The translations under genes were made by a program, and so were the position numbers. A stretch of 64,000 nt of DNA. It comes from Laetiporus sulphureus 93-53 (taxonomy: Eukaryota > Basidiomycota > Agaricomycetes > Polyporales > Laetiporaceae). Of this stretch, positions 45,352 to 56,564 are shown one piece after another. Numbering within the stretch: position 1 is the first letter of the stretch; each line of letters begins with the position of its first letter. The stretch is taken from NCBI RefSeq assembly GCF_001632365.1, contig NW_024468524.1:9141-73140 (forward strand). The letters are read 5' to 3'. The notes below the pieces were generated by a model. It worked only from the letters and a program-made list of their open reading frames with translations. It ran no database searches and was not told the DNA's origin.

Positions 45352-46965
45352 TTACACACTTTGGTTTTTGTACTCCTTGTCCGCCTTCCTCTGCTCTGCC
45401 TCTGCTAGCTTCTGGTCCCTCTCCATCTGCTTGCGCACTTTCTCCTCTGCTCGATTTCTCTCGTTACTCTTACCCTTCGTCCTCTCTCGAAGCACGCCCA
45501 TTTCATAATCCGTTAGAAGGGCCGGATCATTGTCCACATACGAACTGGGACCTCCACCGGTGATCCACCCGAGCTCGGGGCCAGGATCCTTCACCTCAGC
45601 CTTCGGCTGAAGCTCAGGCATGTCGATCTTGCTAAGGTGCACGAGCAGGCTACTTGGAGGCGCGTATGCACTCTGTTTGTCCTTGGGGCGGGGATCGTTC
45701 AAATTGATTCGCCGGGGGCCTTTGGACTTCTTGTCCGCGTCATACGAAACGTATTGATGGAGTTCTTCATCATCAAGGCCTGACAAGGTCCCGTGAATGA
45801 GAAAGCAGAAAGACAAATCGTTCAAGACATACCAGACTTATACCGGAGGCGTTTGGTCTCTTCCACGACGCGCAATACTTTCGGCACTTCCGCAGGAGAT
45901 GCTGAGCGTACGGTCACGAAGAGCATCGCTTCATCCTGTGAACCGATCCATCTTAGTTGTACAAGCTTGTCACCACTAAATTGGTACGAACACTAAGCAG
46001 CTGCTGTGCAAACTGCGCGTATTCCTCGACACTGCCTTCTTCAGTCACCTCCAGCTCGTTCGCCTCACCCTCGCCCTGCAAAGTACGCAGCATGTGCATC
46101 TCAGCGATGCGCTCGATCCCAACGCGCGGTGGAGGTTTCGGCGGCAGCGTGGGTACTGCATCTTGCGAAGGGCGTCCAGTGCCGAACCCGAGGGTGCGCA
46201 AACTGGTTAGCGTGGACGAAGTTGCAGGCGGTACTGACGTGGACATGGCAGCATCTTCGGCGCGCGGAGCGTGGTAAGCGTCGTTGACGTCTTGGAATGT
46301 GAGCAACGCGGTCAGAATGATAATCTCGAGGCCCTTCCTATCATCTATATCGAAACTATGTATCGGATTAGACGATCTTTCGATGATGTGCACGAGTTAG
46401 AAGACGTGCCGATTCAAGTTGTAGTCCAGTATCTGCACTGTGCTAGTCTTCAATCTCCCCGCAGGCTCCTTCGTAACAGCCACCAAGACAGCAGGATCAG
46501 GCTTCCGTAGAATGTAGCACTCTTCCCTCCGCCATTCAAACTCATGACTTGCTCGACCATCAGCGAAATGCGTGCTGCGGACATGTGTTTTCGAGTACTC
46601 ACTCTTCCCACTTGAACCCCCACTTGAATGTCAGGGTTCCGGTATATTTCAGCTCGACGACAACACTGGGGTTATGTAGTTGAAGAGTCTTGTGCTTGCT
46701 CGTTGCGAGCGGTGCAGTAGCCGTGACCAGAAGGGAGTCTGTGGTAGGATCTGATCGAGAATCATCAGGACACATTCTGGTCTGCAGTTCTCTGAATCAA
46801 AGCAGCTCACAACTTACCATACACGTTGACTATATACGTGGTGCTGTCTGGAACTCGGTGTCTTCGATAGTGAATGGTGCCCGCAGGGTCCACGAGGTCG
46901 ATGACATTCGGGTCCTCCGTACTCGGTGTGATATTTAGCGTGAACAGATTCTGATCCAAGCTCAT
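45352..46965 (-). CDS. Conserved-looking protein with beta-rich N-terminus, unrecognised
   Basis: Six exons on the minus strand: 46818-46965, 46603-46750, 46410-46547, 45992-46355, 45833-45935 and 45352-45779; 442 aa. The first about 165 residues look like one beta-rich domain (IVNVYDPTTDSLLVTA, VVVELKYTGTLTFKWGFKWE, YILRKPDPAVLVAV). It closes with DYNLNRFDIDDRKGLEIIIL and is reminiscent of tubby/LURP-type folds, though that is only a shape resemblance. The middle is Pro/Ser-rich (TLPPKPPPRVGIE), then acidic helix. The C-terminus is a basic coiled coil (RNRAEEKVRKQMERDQKLAE). The third intron needs a GC donor (GCACGT..CATAG, 46356-46409) to join NLNR to FDIDD; no GT donor works without a stop. 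I do not recognise a family, and localisation is unknown. Confidence 0.65.
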
Positions 46966-47342
46966 GGCCCTGCGCTATTCTTCAGACCCAAGAATAATCA
47001 AATACGGAAGTTAGGCAGAGGAGTTCGAAAGAGGTTTGTAGCGAGGAAGGCGGACAGCAGGTGAACATGTTGTGTGACATTGAGGTCAACGACTAAAATA
47101 GGCGATCTGCAATCCTGTGCAGCCTGGCTGCGCAGTGGACAGCGAGCATCAGCGCGCCATTTCCTCATTCTGCTTTCTTCTCTCATTCGGGATATGCACA
47201 CCGTCGGACTGCAGTATTACAGGGTAAAAATGTGCTGTACATATGGAATAGAGTGATGCAAAGACTGTATCGAATAGGTTGTGTTATGAATGGGTCAGCT
47301 AGCAGTACATTTAATTCCGATTCGCCCTCACCGGGACACCCG
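46966..47342. other. Spacer between two minus-strand genes
   Basis: 377 bp between the stop of the LRR gene and the start of the next minus-strand gene. No gene or clear regulatory site seen. Confidence 0.4.
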
Positions 47343-49799
47343 CTACTCAATGTCAAAGTCTTCCATATCCCCCAATCCCCCCGTGCCAAGTTGTACAACC
47401 TGCACGCTCTGTTCCTGCTCCCCGTCGCCATCAAACTCTGTCATCTCGACGTCCTCCTGGTGCTCCTGCGCACCCGCTGCTTCTAGCGTGTCCAAGAAGT
47501 TCAGGCAGCCCCTCCTACAACCACGCCAACGCACAGGCACCCCACGTCCCTGGCATTCTGCGCTGACGTCGTGCCCCGCGACGGAGCGCTCCCATGTGGT
47601 CCGTTCCTCAGCGGGATGCACGAAGATGGGCGTCCGCTCATTGACCCAGGCGCCGTCTTCCGTACGATGGTCGGATGAAGGGCATACAAAGATCCCTGGA
47701 GAAATGTCGCTGTCGCACCCTTCGTCTGAGACGTTGGCGGGATAGCCTACGGGATGGCTGGCATTTCTTCGAGTATGCACGTCATCGTCAAAATAGCTTT
47801 TCGATATTTTCCTCGAGGCCGGCTTCGCTACTGCGTTGGGAAGGCACGAGCGGAGCGTCTCGATGACAAAGCGCGGCTTGTCGCTTTCGGCAAGAGGGAG
47901 CGCGTACTTTGCCTCCAGTACCGTTTTTCCCGAGCAGTCCGTCTCACGAGCGATTTCAGCATATTCACTGGCCGGCGAGAGTAGATAGCGAAAGCATAGT
48001 TCGGAGAGGGGAAGGATGGTGAAGTGCACGAGAGGATGCGAAGGTTTGGATTTCTTCTCTTCTACTGAGGATGCACTATTCCCTGCATCCGACACTTGCT
48101 CCTGGTTCTGTCCTGTGGCATCATCAAATGCATCAACAGGAATCATCCATGGATTCCCGGAGATCCTGAAATCCTCGATCTTCATACTAAGCAACTCCGC
48201 GGGCAGCCACGAGAGCTTGTTGAACGTGATGTCGAGTTCGCGGAGACCATGCAGCTGGGCGATTTGTGGTGGCAGGACGGAGATCATGTTGCTGCCTGCG
48301 GGATGAAGTCACTGTCAGTGAAATGTGTAGGTGATTATATGCGGGTCTAAAACAGGTATTGGATGTAATGGGCGTGCAGCACACTTTGACGATGTTGTTT
48401 GCTCCTCGCACCCATCGCTTGCCACGCATATAACGTTTAGACCCGAATGCGAGCAGTACTATCCTTGATTGCGCTGACCATCCTGGATAGGACTTCAATT
48501 CACTCAAAGTAACATGTTTACTCCACCGAAGCGACTCAAAGTGCCCAGCCATATGTCAAGGAAGGAACAACATGCTCGAGACACTCACGAAGAATCAAAA
48601 TGGTCAGCCGAGGGAGGTGGAACAGCTCCACCGGCAATGTGCGAATAGCATTATTGCTGAGGTAGAGATGGATCTCCTTCTGACGCGATGTTAATGACGA
48701 CATCGTGGGTTTCACCCAAGTTGTACTCCCCGACTTCATCAGTACGCGGCGACCACCATCTTCGGTCAAGAATGGTAGATTCGGCGTCATTGACACTGGA
48801 AAGGTGACAGAACGTGTGAAAGGCCGCTTATGGGGGACAAGACCGTTCGCAATGCTCCGCTGGGCGAAAGAAACCGTGCCAGGAGGATAGACGTCGGGGA
48901 TCGTGTTCCCGAGATCGCTGATGGATGGCGGGATGTAGGTGACGGGTGTCTGTAGCAACGAACGATCACTATGTTACAAGAGGCGTCAGGAACTTGCAAA
49001 AGATAGCTTTACAGAGAAAGAGTCTCTAGACATTACAGAGTGCATAGTCAGGCAATCAAGGGCATGAGAAGACGTACTTCATGTGCACTTCAATGTCGCC
49101 GCCTTCGGCTGCAACGTCCCATGCCTTCGTAATTGCCTCATCCCACATGAGCTGCCCGCGATCCTCATCGGTGGTGAAACTCCAACGATTCGGACGATTA
49201 TTGTGCGTATCCTCCTGGTCGGTCATACTAAGCGTGTCGGTGTCTTCGCCATTGTCAGAGACGGGCTTCAAGGAGAAGTTGCTCCCAGTAGCGCGTTCTA
49301 GCATGAACTCGCTTGCGTCCGAATATGCACTCCCGCAAGAATGCACGCGAGCCAGCTTCCTCTCGCTGCGGGGAGGATGCCATGCACCCTTGGCAGATGC
49401 CGCGAACAGATCCCCAAATTGTGGCATGCGAGACGTTTCAGTAACTTCCCGTTCATTCACGACGTATGTATAGCCTCGTGGAGGGAATGAACTCGGCCCT
49501 TCGCCCAAGTCCATATGGTCGTGTGCCTTGATGCTCGTCGCTTGTTGGCTATGATCCTCATCCCAGCGCGAGCGCTTCTCATAAATCTTTGGAGGCCTGT
49601 CCGCCTTGGTAGATGCTGCGAAAGGGTGAGCGAGGCCAGGAGACGAGGGCGCAGAACCCAGCGGAACGATGTTGGGAGACGAAGGAGGCGAAGAATCGAT
49701 CGTCAGAACGCTGGGAGAGGACGGGGAGGATGAACGAGAGGATCCAGGGAGTGTCGGGTCGTCGAGGTCCATGTATTCTGTGGGGTCGTGAGTCACCAT
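47343..49799 (-). CDS. Leucine-rich repeat protein
   Basis: Three exons on the minus strand: 49078-49799, 48589-48968 and 47343-48295; phases 2 and 1 agree; 684 aa. Residues 1-240 are Ser/Pro-rich and probably disordered. Residues about 310-420 hold leucine-rich repeats that cross the second junction (IHLYLSNNAIRTLPVELFHL, LTILILRSNMISVLPPQI, LRELDITFNKLSWLPAELL). Pattern and spacing fit the fungal and plant LRR families that act as protein-binding scaffolds. The C-terminal about 250 residues are acidic and carry a Cys/Arg-rich patch (VPVRWRGCRRGC). The gene is divergent from the CRH gene with 220 bp between start codons. Partner and function are unknown; a single-domain scaffold role is inferred. 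Confidence 0.8.
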
Positions 49800-50019
49800 G
49801 GTGGGAGGGGGAGAAAAAGATGCGTGGATACCTGTGAGTCCGGAGGTATCGACGCGAAGTCGCAGCTGATCTCGCGCTCACATGACCGCGTGTCTCGGCC
49901 GAATCATGTGAGCAACACGCGCCTAGAGCCGAGACGCGTCTGTGGCGTCGAACTTCAACACTTCCCATTGTGTACCTGCTTGCAACTCTCCATCGGTGGC
50001 GTTGAAATTTTTGCTCGAA

Positions 50020-51032
50020 ATGAGGCTGCCCATCTTGAAATCTCTGAGTTGCACTCTCCTTTCTCTCCAAGCAGGCCGTGTACTTGCTTCGTTGGATACG
50101 AGGATCTCTGGTTCAAACAGTCTAGCTCATGCTGTCCGGGAAGTCTCGCAATGTCAACCCTTCAAGAGCAGCTTCTTACCTCAGGATATCTCACAATCAC
50201 TTGATACTCAATTTGTTGCAATCAGTCCTTCTGGCTCATACAGTACAGGTGACAATGGCTTGGAGCTCTTTCTGGACAAGCCGCGGGGAACAATCACGAC
50301 CAAGAACGGCGTAAACAGCATGGTCGGTGATGGGGCCACTGTGAACTCTACCTTTACTCTCCTGTAGGCAACTTGATGGCCTGTCGAAATATACAAATTT
50401 AATGAGTCGTGTAATGTTCCGATCGTAGACATGGCAAAGTAACCTTCACTTTCTCTGGGCCTGTCGTACCTGGCGTCGTGACTGCAGCAATCTTGATCTG
50501 TGCGTGTATTATCCTGATATTGATCATGCAACACTGACACTCATATTACACAGCTGATCAGCACGACGAAATTGACGTTGAGCTGCTCGGTGGTGACCCA
50601 TCGCACTGGCAAACCAACGTCTACGCTTCGAGTCCTGAAGATGAACAGCCACTCTGGGGAGTCTTCGGCGAGATAGAATACTATACACATGGTGGCACTG
50701 TGGAAGATACTCACGCGTATACCATCGACTGGAATGACGAACGCATTGTGTGGAGCGTGGACGGCACTGCAGTGCGCACGATCAAGAAAGGTGAGTGTCA
50801 CACCATTTTGTCAGCATATTGTTGGCAGTGCATGTTCTCGAAATCAGATCAAACCGAGAAGCATGGTGCCCTGCACTTTCCTTCACACGCAATGCGTCTG
50901 CAACTAGGAATCTGGGATGCAAGCTCTCCGGCAGGTACTGCTCAGTGGGCCAAAGGTCCGATAGACTGGTCTTCTGCGCCTTCAAGGATGACGGCCACTT
51001 TCAAGAGCGTGGAAGTGGAATGCCCATACTGA
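50020..51032 (+). CDS. CRH-type chitin transglycosylase (GH16)
   Basis: Four exons: 50020-50363, 50429-50499, 50554-50790 and 50848-51032; phases agree; 278 aa. ATG 50020 is chosen because it gives a signal peptide (MRLPILKSLSCTLLSL, cleavage likely after RVLA). The catalytic GH16 motif HDEIDVELLGG carries both acidic residues expected of Crh1/Utr2 enzymes. Family context continues with WQTNVYA, YTIDWNDERIVWSVDG, RLQLGIWDAS and WAKGPIDW. Crh proteins link chitin to beta-1,6- or beta-1,3-glucan in the cell wall. This copy has no chitin-binding module and no C-terminal GPI signal (it ends VECPY), so it should be secreted free rather than anchored. The first junction uses GTAGGC as donor. Upstream in-frame ATG 49942 lacks a signal peptide and was rejected. 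Confidence 0.85.
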
Positions 51033-51502
51033 GGCTTCTATGCGAGCATTCAGCGCACTTTTCGTCCATTCTGGCTCTAACAAACCTTACTTGCGATGTT
51101 ATGTCTCGTTCTTGTTCATTCCTCCTTTTCTCTAGCTTGGGAACATGACTTGTATTCTATTCTGCAAGATTTCATCCGACACGTTCCCTAGACAGGACAA
51201 GCCATCGACAAATCCTGTCATCAATTTAGAGAGCTTCATAATCTACTCAAGTAGAAATACACACTCAGTCTTGTTCTCTATCTGTCCAATATTGATTTCT
51301 CTCGCTGCGTACATCTCACGTCTGCATCCGGATTCTCCGAAACCGTTCATCCCTCTCCAGTACTACGAGAAATATGTCAAGTCCTCTCTCACTGTGTACA
51401 TCTCGTCTATGGAATCGTGGATTGTCAGGATTCGGATTCTCCGTACGCGACTTTCTACAATGCTATGGCAACTATCAACAAGTGTAACATAATCTACAAG
51501 TA
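51033..51502. other. Spacer between convergent genes
   Basis: 3' flanks of the CRH gene and the WDR24-like gene. No gene seen. Confidence 0.4.
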
Positions 51503-54500
51503 CTACAACAAATTCCCAAAGGGCTGTTTGCTCACAGCCCAACAATGATGTCCGCATCCCGCAGCACACAGATGGCCATACAGCGCGCGTCGTGTAGGCA
51601 CCTGCCCCTCCGTATCTGTCACCTCGCCGCCACTGGTCGTGCTGCCGCCGGCATGCAACGGTATACTTTCATCCGACTCACTGTCTCCTGTAATAGAATC
51701 GGCACGAGACATTGCACGTCCTCTAACCCCATGCGGGACCGCGGGTTCCAGCTCTGGGGTCGTGGTGCGACGTGGAAGCTGTGATTCCCGTTCCCGCACT
51801 GGTGGCGCTTTCAGCTCCTCCATCGGTCGATGGAGGTAGTAGTTGCGATAGCACTCTTCGTGGCCTCCGTGCATGCATACCGGGCACTTGAACATGAGTG
51901 CCCGAACAGGAAGATGACTGCGAATGTTTCCGGAACGCCTCAAAACGAGTTGGAATCGGAGCGACGTGAGAACGTACCATATAGAGCATGTCGTAATGTT
52001 TATTTTGCAGGAGGTGCAGTATGCATATCCCCCAGAAGGCTTTCCATAGAGGGTTGTATCAACCGTTGGAGTCAGAATGGGTTTCCGACAACGGCTGCAG
52101 CTCGTGTGAACAGTCGTGTGCAGCTGATAAAAAGCTGCGTCAAAAGCCTCTGCGATGAGGATGGTCACTATGCTTACTGCTGTTGTAGCTCGCACATCAT
52201 CTGCTTGGGCAAACTTCCGCATATATGCCGCAGACGTATGCAAACGCAGACGACTCAATACATCTGCGACCAGTTAGACTCTAAGGCCCAATTCCGTCAT
52301 ATTAGCATTCACTTACCGATATAGCTCTCCACTAACTGCAGCGCGCGGGTTCGGTCTACCTTGAGTTCCTTCGGGGCTACGACGGACAGGTAGGTGCACA
52401 GCTGGATTTCTCCCTACCCGCGATGCTTGATATATCAAAAGACTCCGTTGTCATAAACCACGTACCTCTCCTGCCATTGCCTCAAACATCTCCCGGAACG
52501 CCTCCCAGCCAAGCTCCCGGAACCTACTCTCCGTCTCCCTCACGACCTGCACAAGCTCCGGGTCCATCTGTTCACCGCTCCCGGACCTGCCAGCCATGTC
52601 ATTCGACAGAACCGAACCAGCCCGCTGATGGATCGACAACGCCTTGGTCGACTCCGGCCGGTCAAGGAGACTCCGTAAGCTAATATCACCCCTGAAGGAA
52701 TGATCGCGGCCGCGTTCGAGCCCTGGCGGGTTCCCCGCCGTCACCGTTCGAATGCTGCTATATGAATCCTGCTTTACCAGCGTGTGAGTGGAGGACGGTG
52801 CCGCCAGGGATGCGACAGTAGAGCTGCGGCTGCGTGTCTTGTTCCTCTTTGTCGACCGAGATACCTTGCTCCTCAACGACGTAGTCGCATAGTCGCTTGA
52901 GTCCGACTCGCTCGTGGACCCGGGAGACGGCGAGTCCGAGTCGTCCCTCTCGTCCTCTGTCCAGGTGGTCTGTCCGACGACCTGCGACAACGGGCTCGGA
53001 GTAACGATGTTCGTACGTGATAAGGAGTTGGATGAGGTCATAGAGCGATACGGCTGGCCCTCCCCATCGCTGCCACTCCTTGAGGGATCATCAAAGATGG
53101 CGTCCTCGCCGCCGCTGTCCGAGGAGTCCGAGTCGTCAAGCGCGCCCTCCCCAATATGCTTCAAACTTGATAGGCTCCTTGTGCTGGCATTCGGCGAGTC
53201 GCTGTGCGCACTGTATATACTTGCAGTCGTGAACGAAGGGCGTCGATAGGAGGACGACAGCCTCCGGCGCGTGGCAGAAGTATATGCCGCATCTGACTCG
53301 CGGCGCGACAGCGAGCCCACAGATAACTGGGAAGCGGGAAGCGCGCTGGTGGAATAGTGTGGCGAGGAGGACGTGGACGACGTCGGCGTCCCTTTCTGAG
53401 AGGTGCGGCCGAGTTTCTCGTCACTGACCTTACAAGTCGACCCCCAGTTTTGTTCCTCGCTCATGTTGGATGTGTCCACGTCCGAGGAGACAGAGCGCTG
53501 CGGAGTCGGAACGGCGCTCTGGAGGGTCTGTATGGTCGGGATGGAAGCAGGAGCAGATGCAGAGTGGAGAAGACCGTGAGCGAGCGGAAGTACCATATTC
53601 TGCGGTCGTGCTAGTCGCTTCTCCTGCACCAGATCAGTCAATAGGCTACCGAGCATTAGCCACGTCTGCGCCGCTTCTACATTCCCGGCTTCCGCAGACA
53701 CCTACAGCGATGGACGTGAGACGCGGGAAATACATTACACGGCACTCTTACCTGAGCGTTGCGCTTACATATCTCTTTCCGATCGCCGCCTTCGTAGATC
53801 CATCCTTGGGCCAGTCGCACGAACACCTCGAGATCCCCAATGCTGTCTTCGGATGCGATCGCGCCCATATTCTGTGTGACAGGAACGTAGGGAGGGTCGC
53901 CCAAGCTTTTCACGTTCCCTTGCAGATCCATGATGCTTTGCCTCTTCTCGGGTTTACTACCGAGCGATGAGCGGCCCCGCACATAAAATACAGTAGGTGT
54001 CTTACATGTCGTCGTATGGGATCTCCCATCTGCTCGGCCGGTCCGTCACAAAGGCCAGAGAACCCGCTGCAGTCCAGGACATCGCTGTTCGTGGTATGGC
54101 ATCGAGCGGCCTGGTCGCTTGCCGCAGATCCAGCTGGGCGAAAGCACCGGACGAGTACTGTGCCCATATTGCGTGGGAGTCTCCGAACACGACATCTGCG
54201 CCAACTTACATCAATGTCTTCGTGATACCTAGGAAGGGATGCACGCACCAGTGACTCCGCCCTCCATCGCCGACCTTTCAATAGCCCACTTGGCAATATA
54301 CCCGCGCCGCACATCCCACAGCTCAATCGGGTCATTTCGCCCGCTCTGGCTCATCGTCTGCGGCCCACTCTCAGTTTGCGACTCCGTCAACACCTCCGCC
54401 ATCTTTAAGGTCGCAGTGTTGATCCGTGGGCTGGACGATACGCTCAGCAAACCCGATGAAGCGCCGGGAATGGCGGACCCGCCCGCGCTAGCGCCGCCGA

Positions 54501-56078
54501 CGTAGTGTAGATCTGCGCTGCTGCTCCCCGCGGAGTCGATGTTGTTCGACACGATTGCGAGCTCGCATTCGTAGCCTGGCCGCCATAGCACGCGGCGCAC
54601 GGGATATGCGGTGCGCAGGGTGTACGTTGGGTCATGTGAGATGCCGCTCTTATTCGCCGAGATGTTCCACACCTATAAAGGCATTTATTGCGATAAGTAG
54701 CGGCCACAGGAGCGTAGAACGGCTTACCTTCACGCAACGGTCTAACCCGCCGCTGGCAAGCCACCCAAGACTCGTACCTTCAGCATCCCCATTGCCTCCG
54801 TTGCCCGAGCCGGGAAGTATGTCGTCTAACAGGGTACCAGAGCCGCCATACCAGCTGCTGGGTGCGCTGGGGCGAGGGGTGCTTGTGCCGGACAATGCCC
54901 CTGAGGATGCCCAGTCCAGCGCGAGGATGGGACCCGAGTGCGCTGCAGCTATTCGATCGAGATTGCCCCGTTGTCCGACTTTCAAGTCCCATCTACGAAG
55001 CGAGTTTAGGGCTTGTGAAATTCTTTCTGTGATTCGCACAACTGACCTGTACATGCTGCCATTCTCGAGGGCAGTTATCGCATGCAGGGGCTGCCAGGAG
55101 ACCGGAGAGAATGCCACCGCTCGGATTGGCGCAGGATGGCGAATGTACATAATTGATTTCGTGAGGTCTCGTAGGTCCTGAACAGCATCCGGAATTATTT
55201 CGCGAGCAAGTAATAGTTATGTTAATAAGTTGAATTGTCGACGGATGTCGACGACGAACCCATATTCGAAGTTCACCGTCGGCGGAACCAGAGATGCAAT
55301 AATTCTGCACGATTGTTGAGTATGCAAGCGCATGTATGGAGCGCGAGTGTTGCCTTGTTCTCCGATCTGCAAAGAGAAGCATACTTAGCACAAGGCACAA
55401 ATAGAACATAGGACATCCGACGTTTCCATTTGACCTTAGTCGGAAGACAATGCTGCATTTTAGGGAGACATACTCACCAACCTTCGATGGCCCCGACTTC
55501 ATGAGATCCCACATTATGAGTTCTCCATTTCGTGCACTGGTTAAAATCTTCCTGTCGTACGCTTGCGACGTGAAGTGATGCAATTCCAGGTTTTACTATG
55601 TACATCACGCATTAGATAGGGAACACACGTACAGCCATGGCACCAAACCACATCCGTGCTTGCGCTGTCCACGTGCAGACCGCTACCATCCCACAGATTG
55701 CGGCCAATATCAATCCGGTACTCTCCTTTGCCTACAGCTGACCTGTACTCTGTTGTGGGCGAGGACTCGCTAGACCGGGAAATCCGCAATATCCTGAGAG
55801 CTAGTTTATGGCATGCGTTAAGGTATCGCGCGTGAAGAGAGTGGGATGGACGCACATTCCTTCCCAGCGATGACGCACCTCGTTCCGTCCTCGTTCTTCG
55901 CGATCGCGCCCCCACCGCTTGAGGCCGCACGCGAGGTGCGGACGTAACGGATGGGTCCTTCATAACCGTGCGTCCGAGAGTCCGAGTACATATCAGGAAG
56001 AATGCCGAACACCGTGAATCGAGAGTCACGGCTAAGGATGGATGGACGATGCGACACGACCGGCGTTGGCGGCTGCAT
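51503..56078 (-). CDS. WDR24 / Rtc1-like GATOR2 (SEACAT) subunit
   Basis: Fourteen exons on the minus strand: 55856-56078, 55633-55800, 55478-55561, 55260-55366, 55047-55177, 54728-54992, 54249-54672, 54006-54195, 53752-53956, 52466-53701, 52317-52401, 52178-52263, 51978-52123 and 51503-51917. Every junction phase agrees; 1254 aa. The N-terminal half is a WD40 propeller (CVIAGKESLRILRIS, TSARNGELIMWDL, YCISGSADGELRIWDL, WLASGGLDRCVKVWNI, PIELWDVRRGYI). A Ser-rich insert of about 330 residues follows. Then comes LCTYLSVVAPKEL and a C-terminal zinc region: CSRCRKPI, YCTSCKINI, CSICHLPVRALMFKCPVC, HGGHEECY, and AAGCGHHC at the end. This is WDR24 (yeast Sea2/Rtc1), a vacuole/lysosome-associated subunit of GATOR2/SEACAT, which relieves GATOR1 inhibition of TORC1 in amino-acid sensing. 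The start ATG 56078 is the first in frame. Confidence 0.93.
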
Positions 56079-56564
56079 AACCTCGACCTGCAATATGTTG
56101 TGCACTCTGTCTCGCTCTTTAGTCAGGCTTCCAGCATCCGGCTTGGGCTCAGATATGCTGCGAACTCAGAGAACTGCAGAGGCTCATCGCAGAATCTGCA
56201 GACCACATGAGCCTGAAGGGCACCAGTAAGCTGGAGATGACGTGCTCACGTTTCGTTTACACAATGACAGCTCACTTCAATTGATTGCACTGCACAGATG
56301 CCAGCCCTATGACAATAAAATCTCGAGATTGTATGGATAACGTTGTTGCGCAAGGGGGCAACTTGACAGAGAGAGGGAGCGCCACCGCCACAACGTCGGA
56401 GTAAGAATCCTGCGAAAATCTATCCGCCGTTCTGTTCAACGGGGCGCCCATCTTTACTGGGCTGTGGTCTCGAGATAAAAGGCGTCTGACATTCCGCCCT
56501 CCCTTCCTCACCTCCCCAAACAACAACCGCTCTATCTACTTGCACACTAGCTCTTACCAGTACA
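56079..56564. promoter_or_regulatory. Region between divergent WDR24-like and protease-like genes
   Basis: 486 bp between start codons. It includes GATAAAA at 56471-56477 on the plus strand, about 90 bp before ATG 56565, a possible TATA-like box for the protease-like gene. No coding sequence is supported. Confidence 0.4.
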
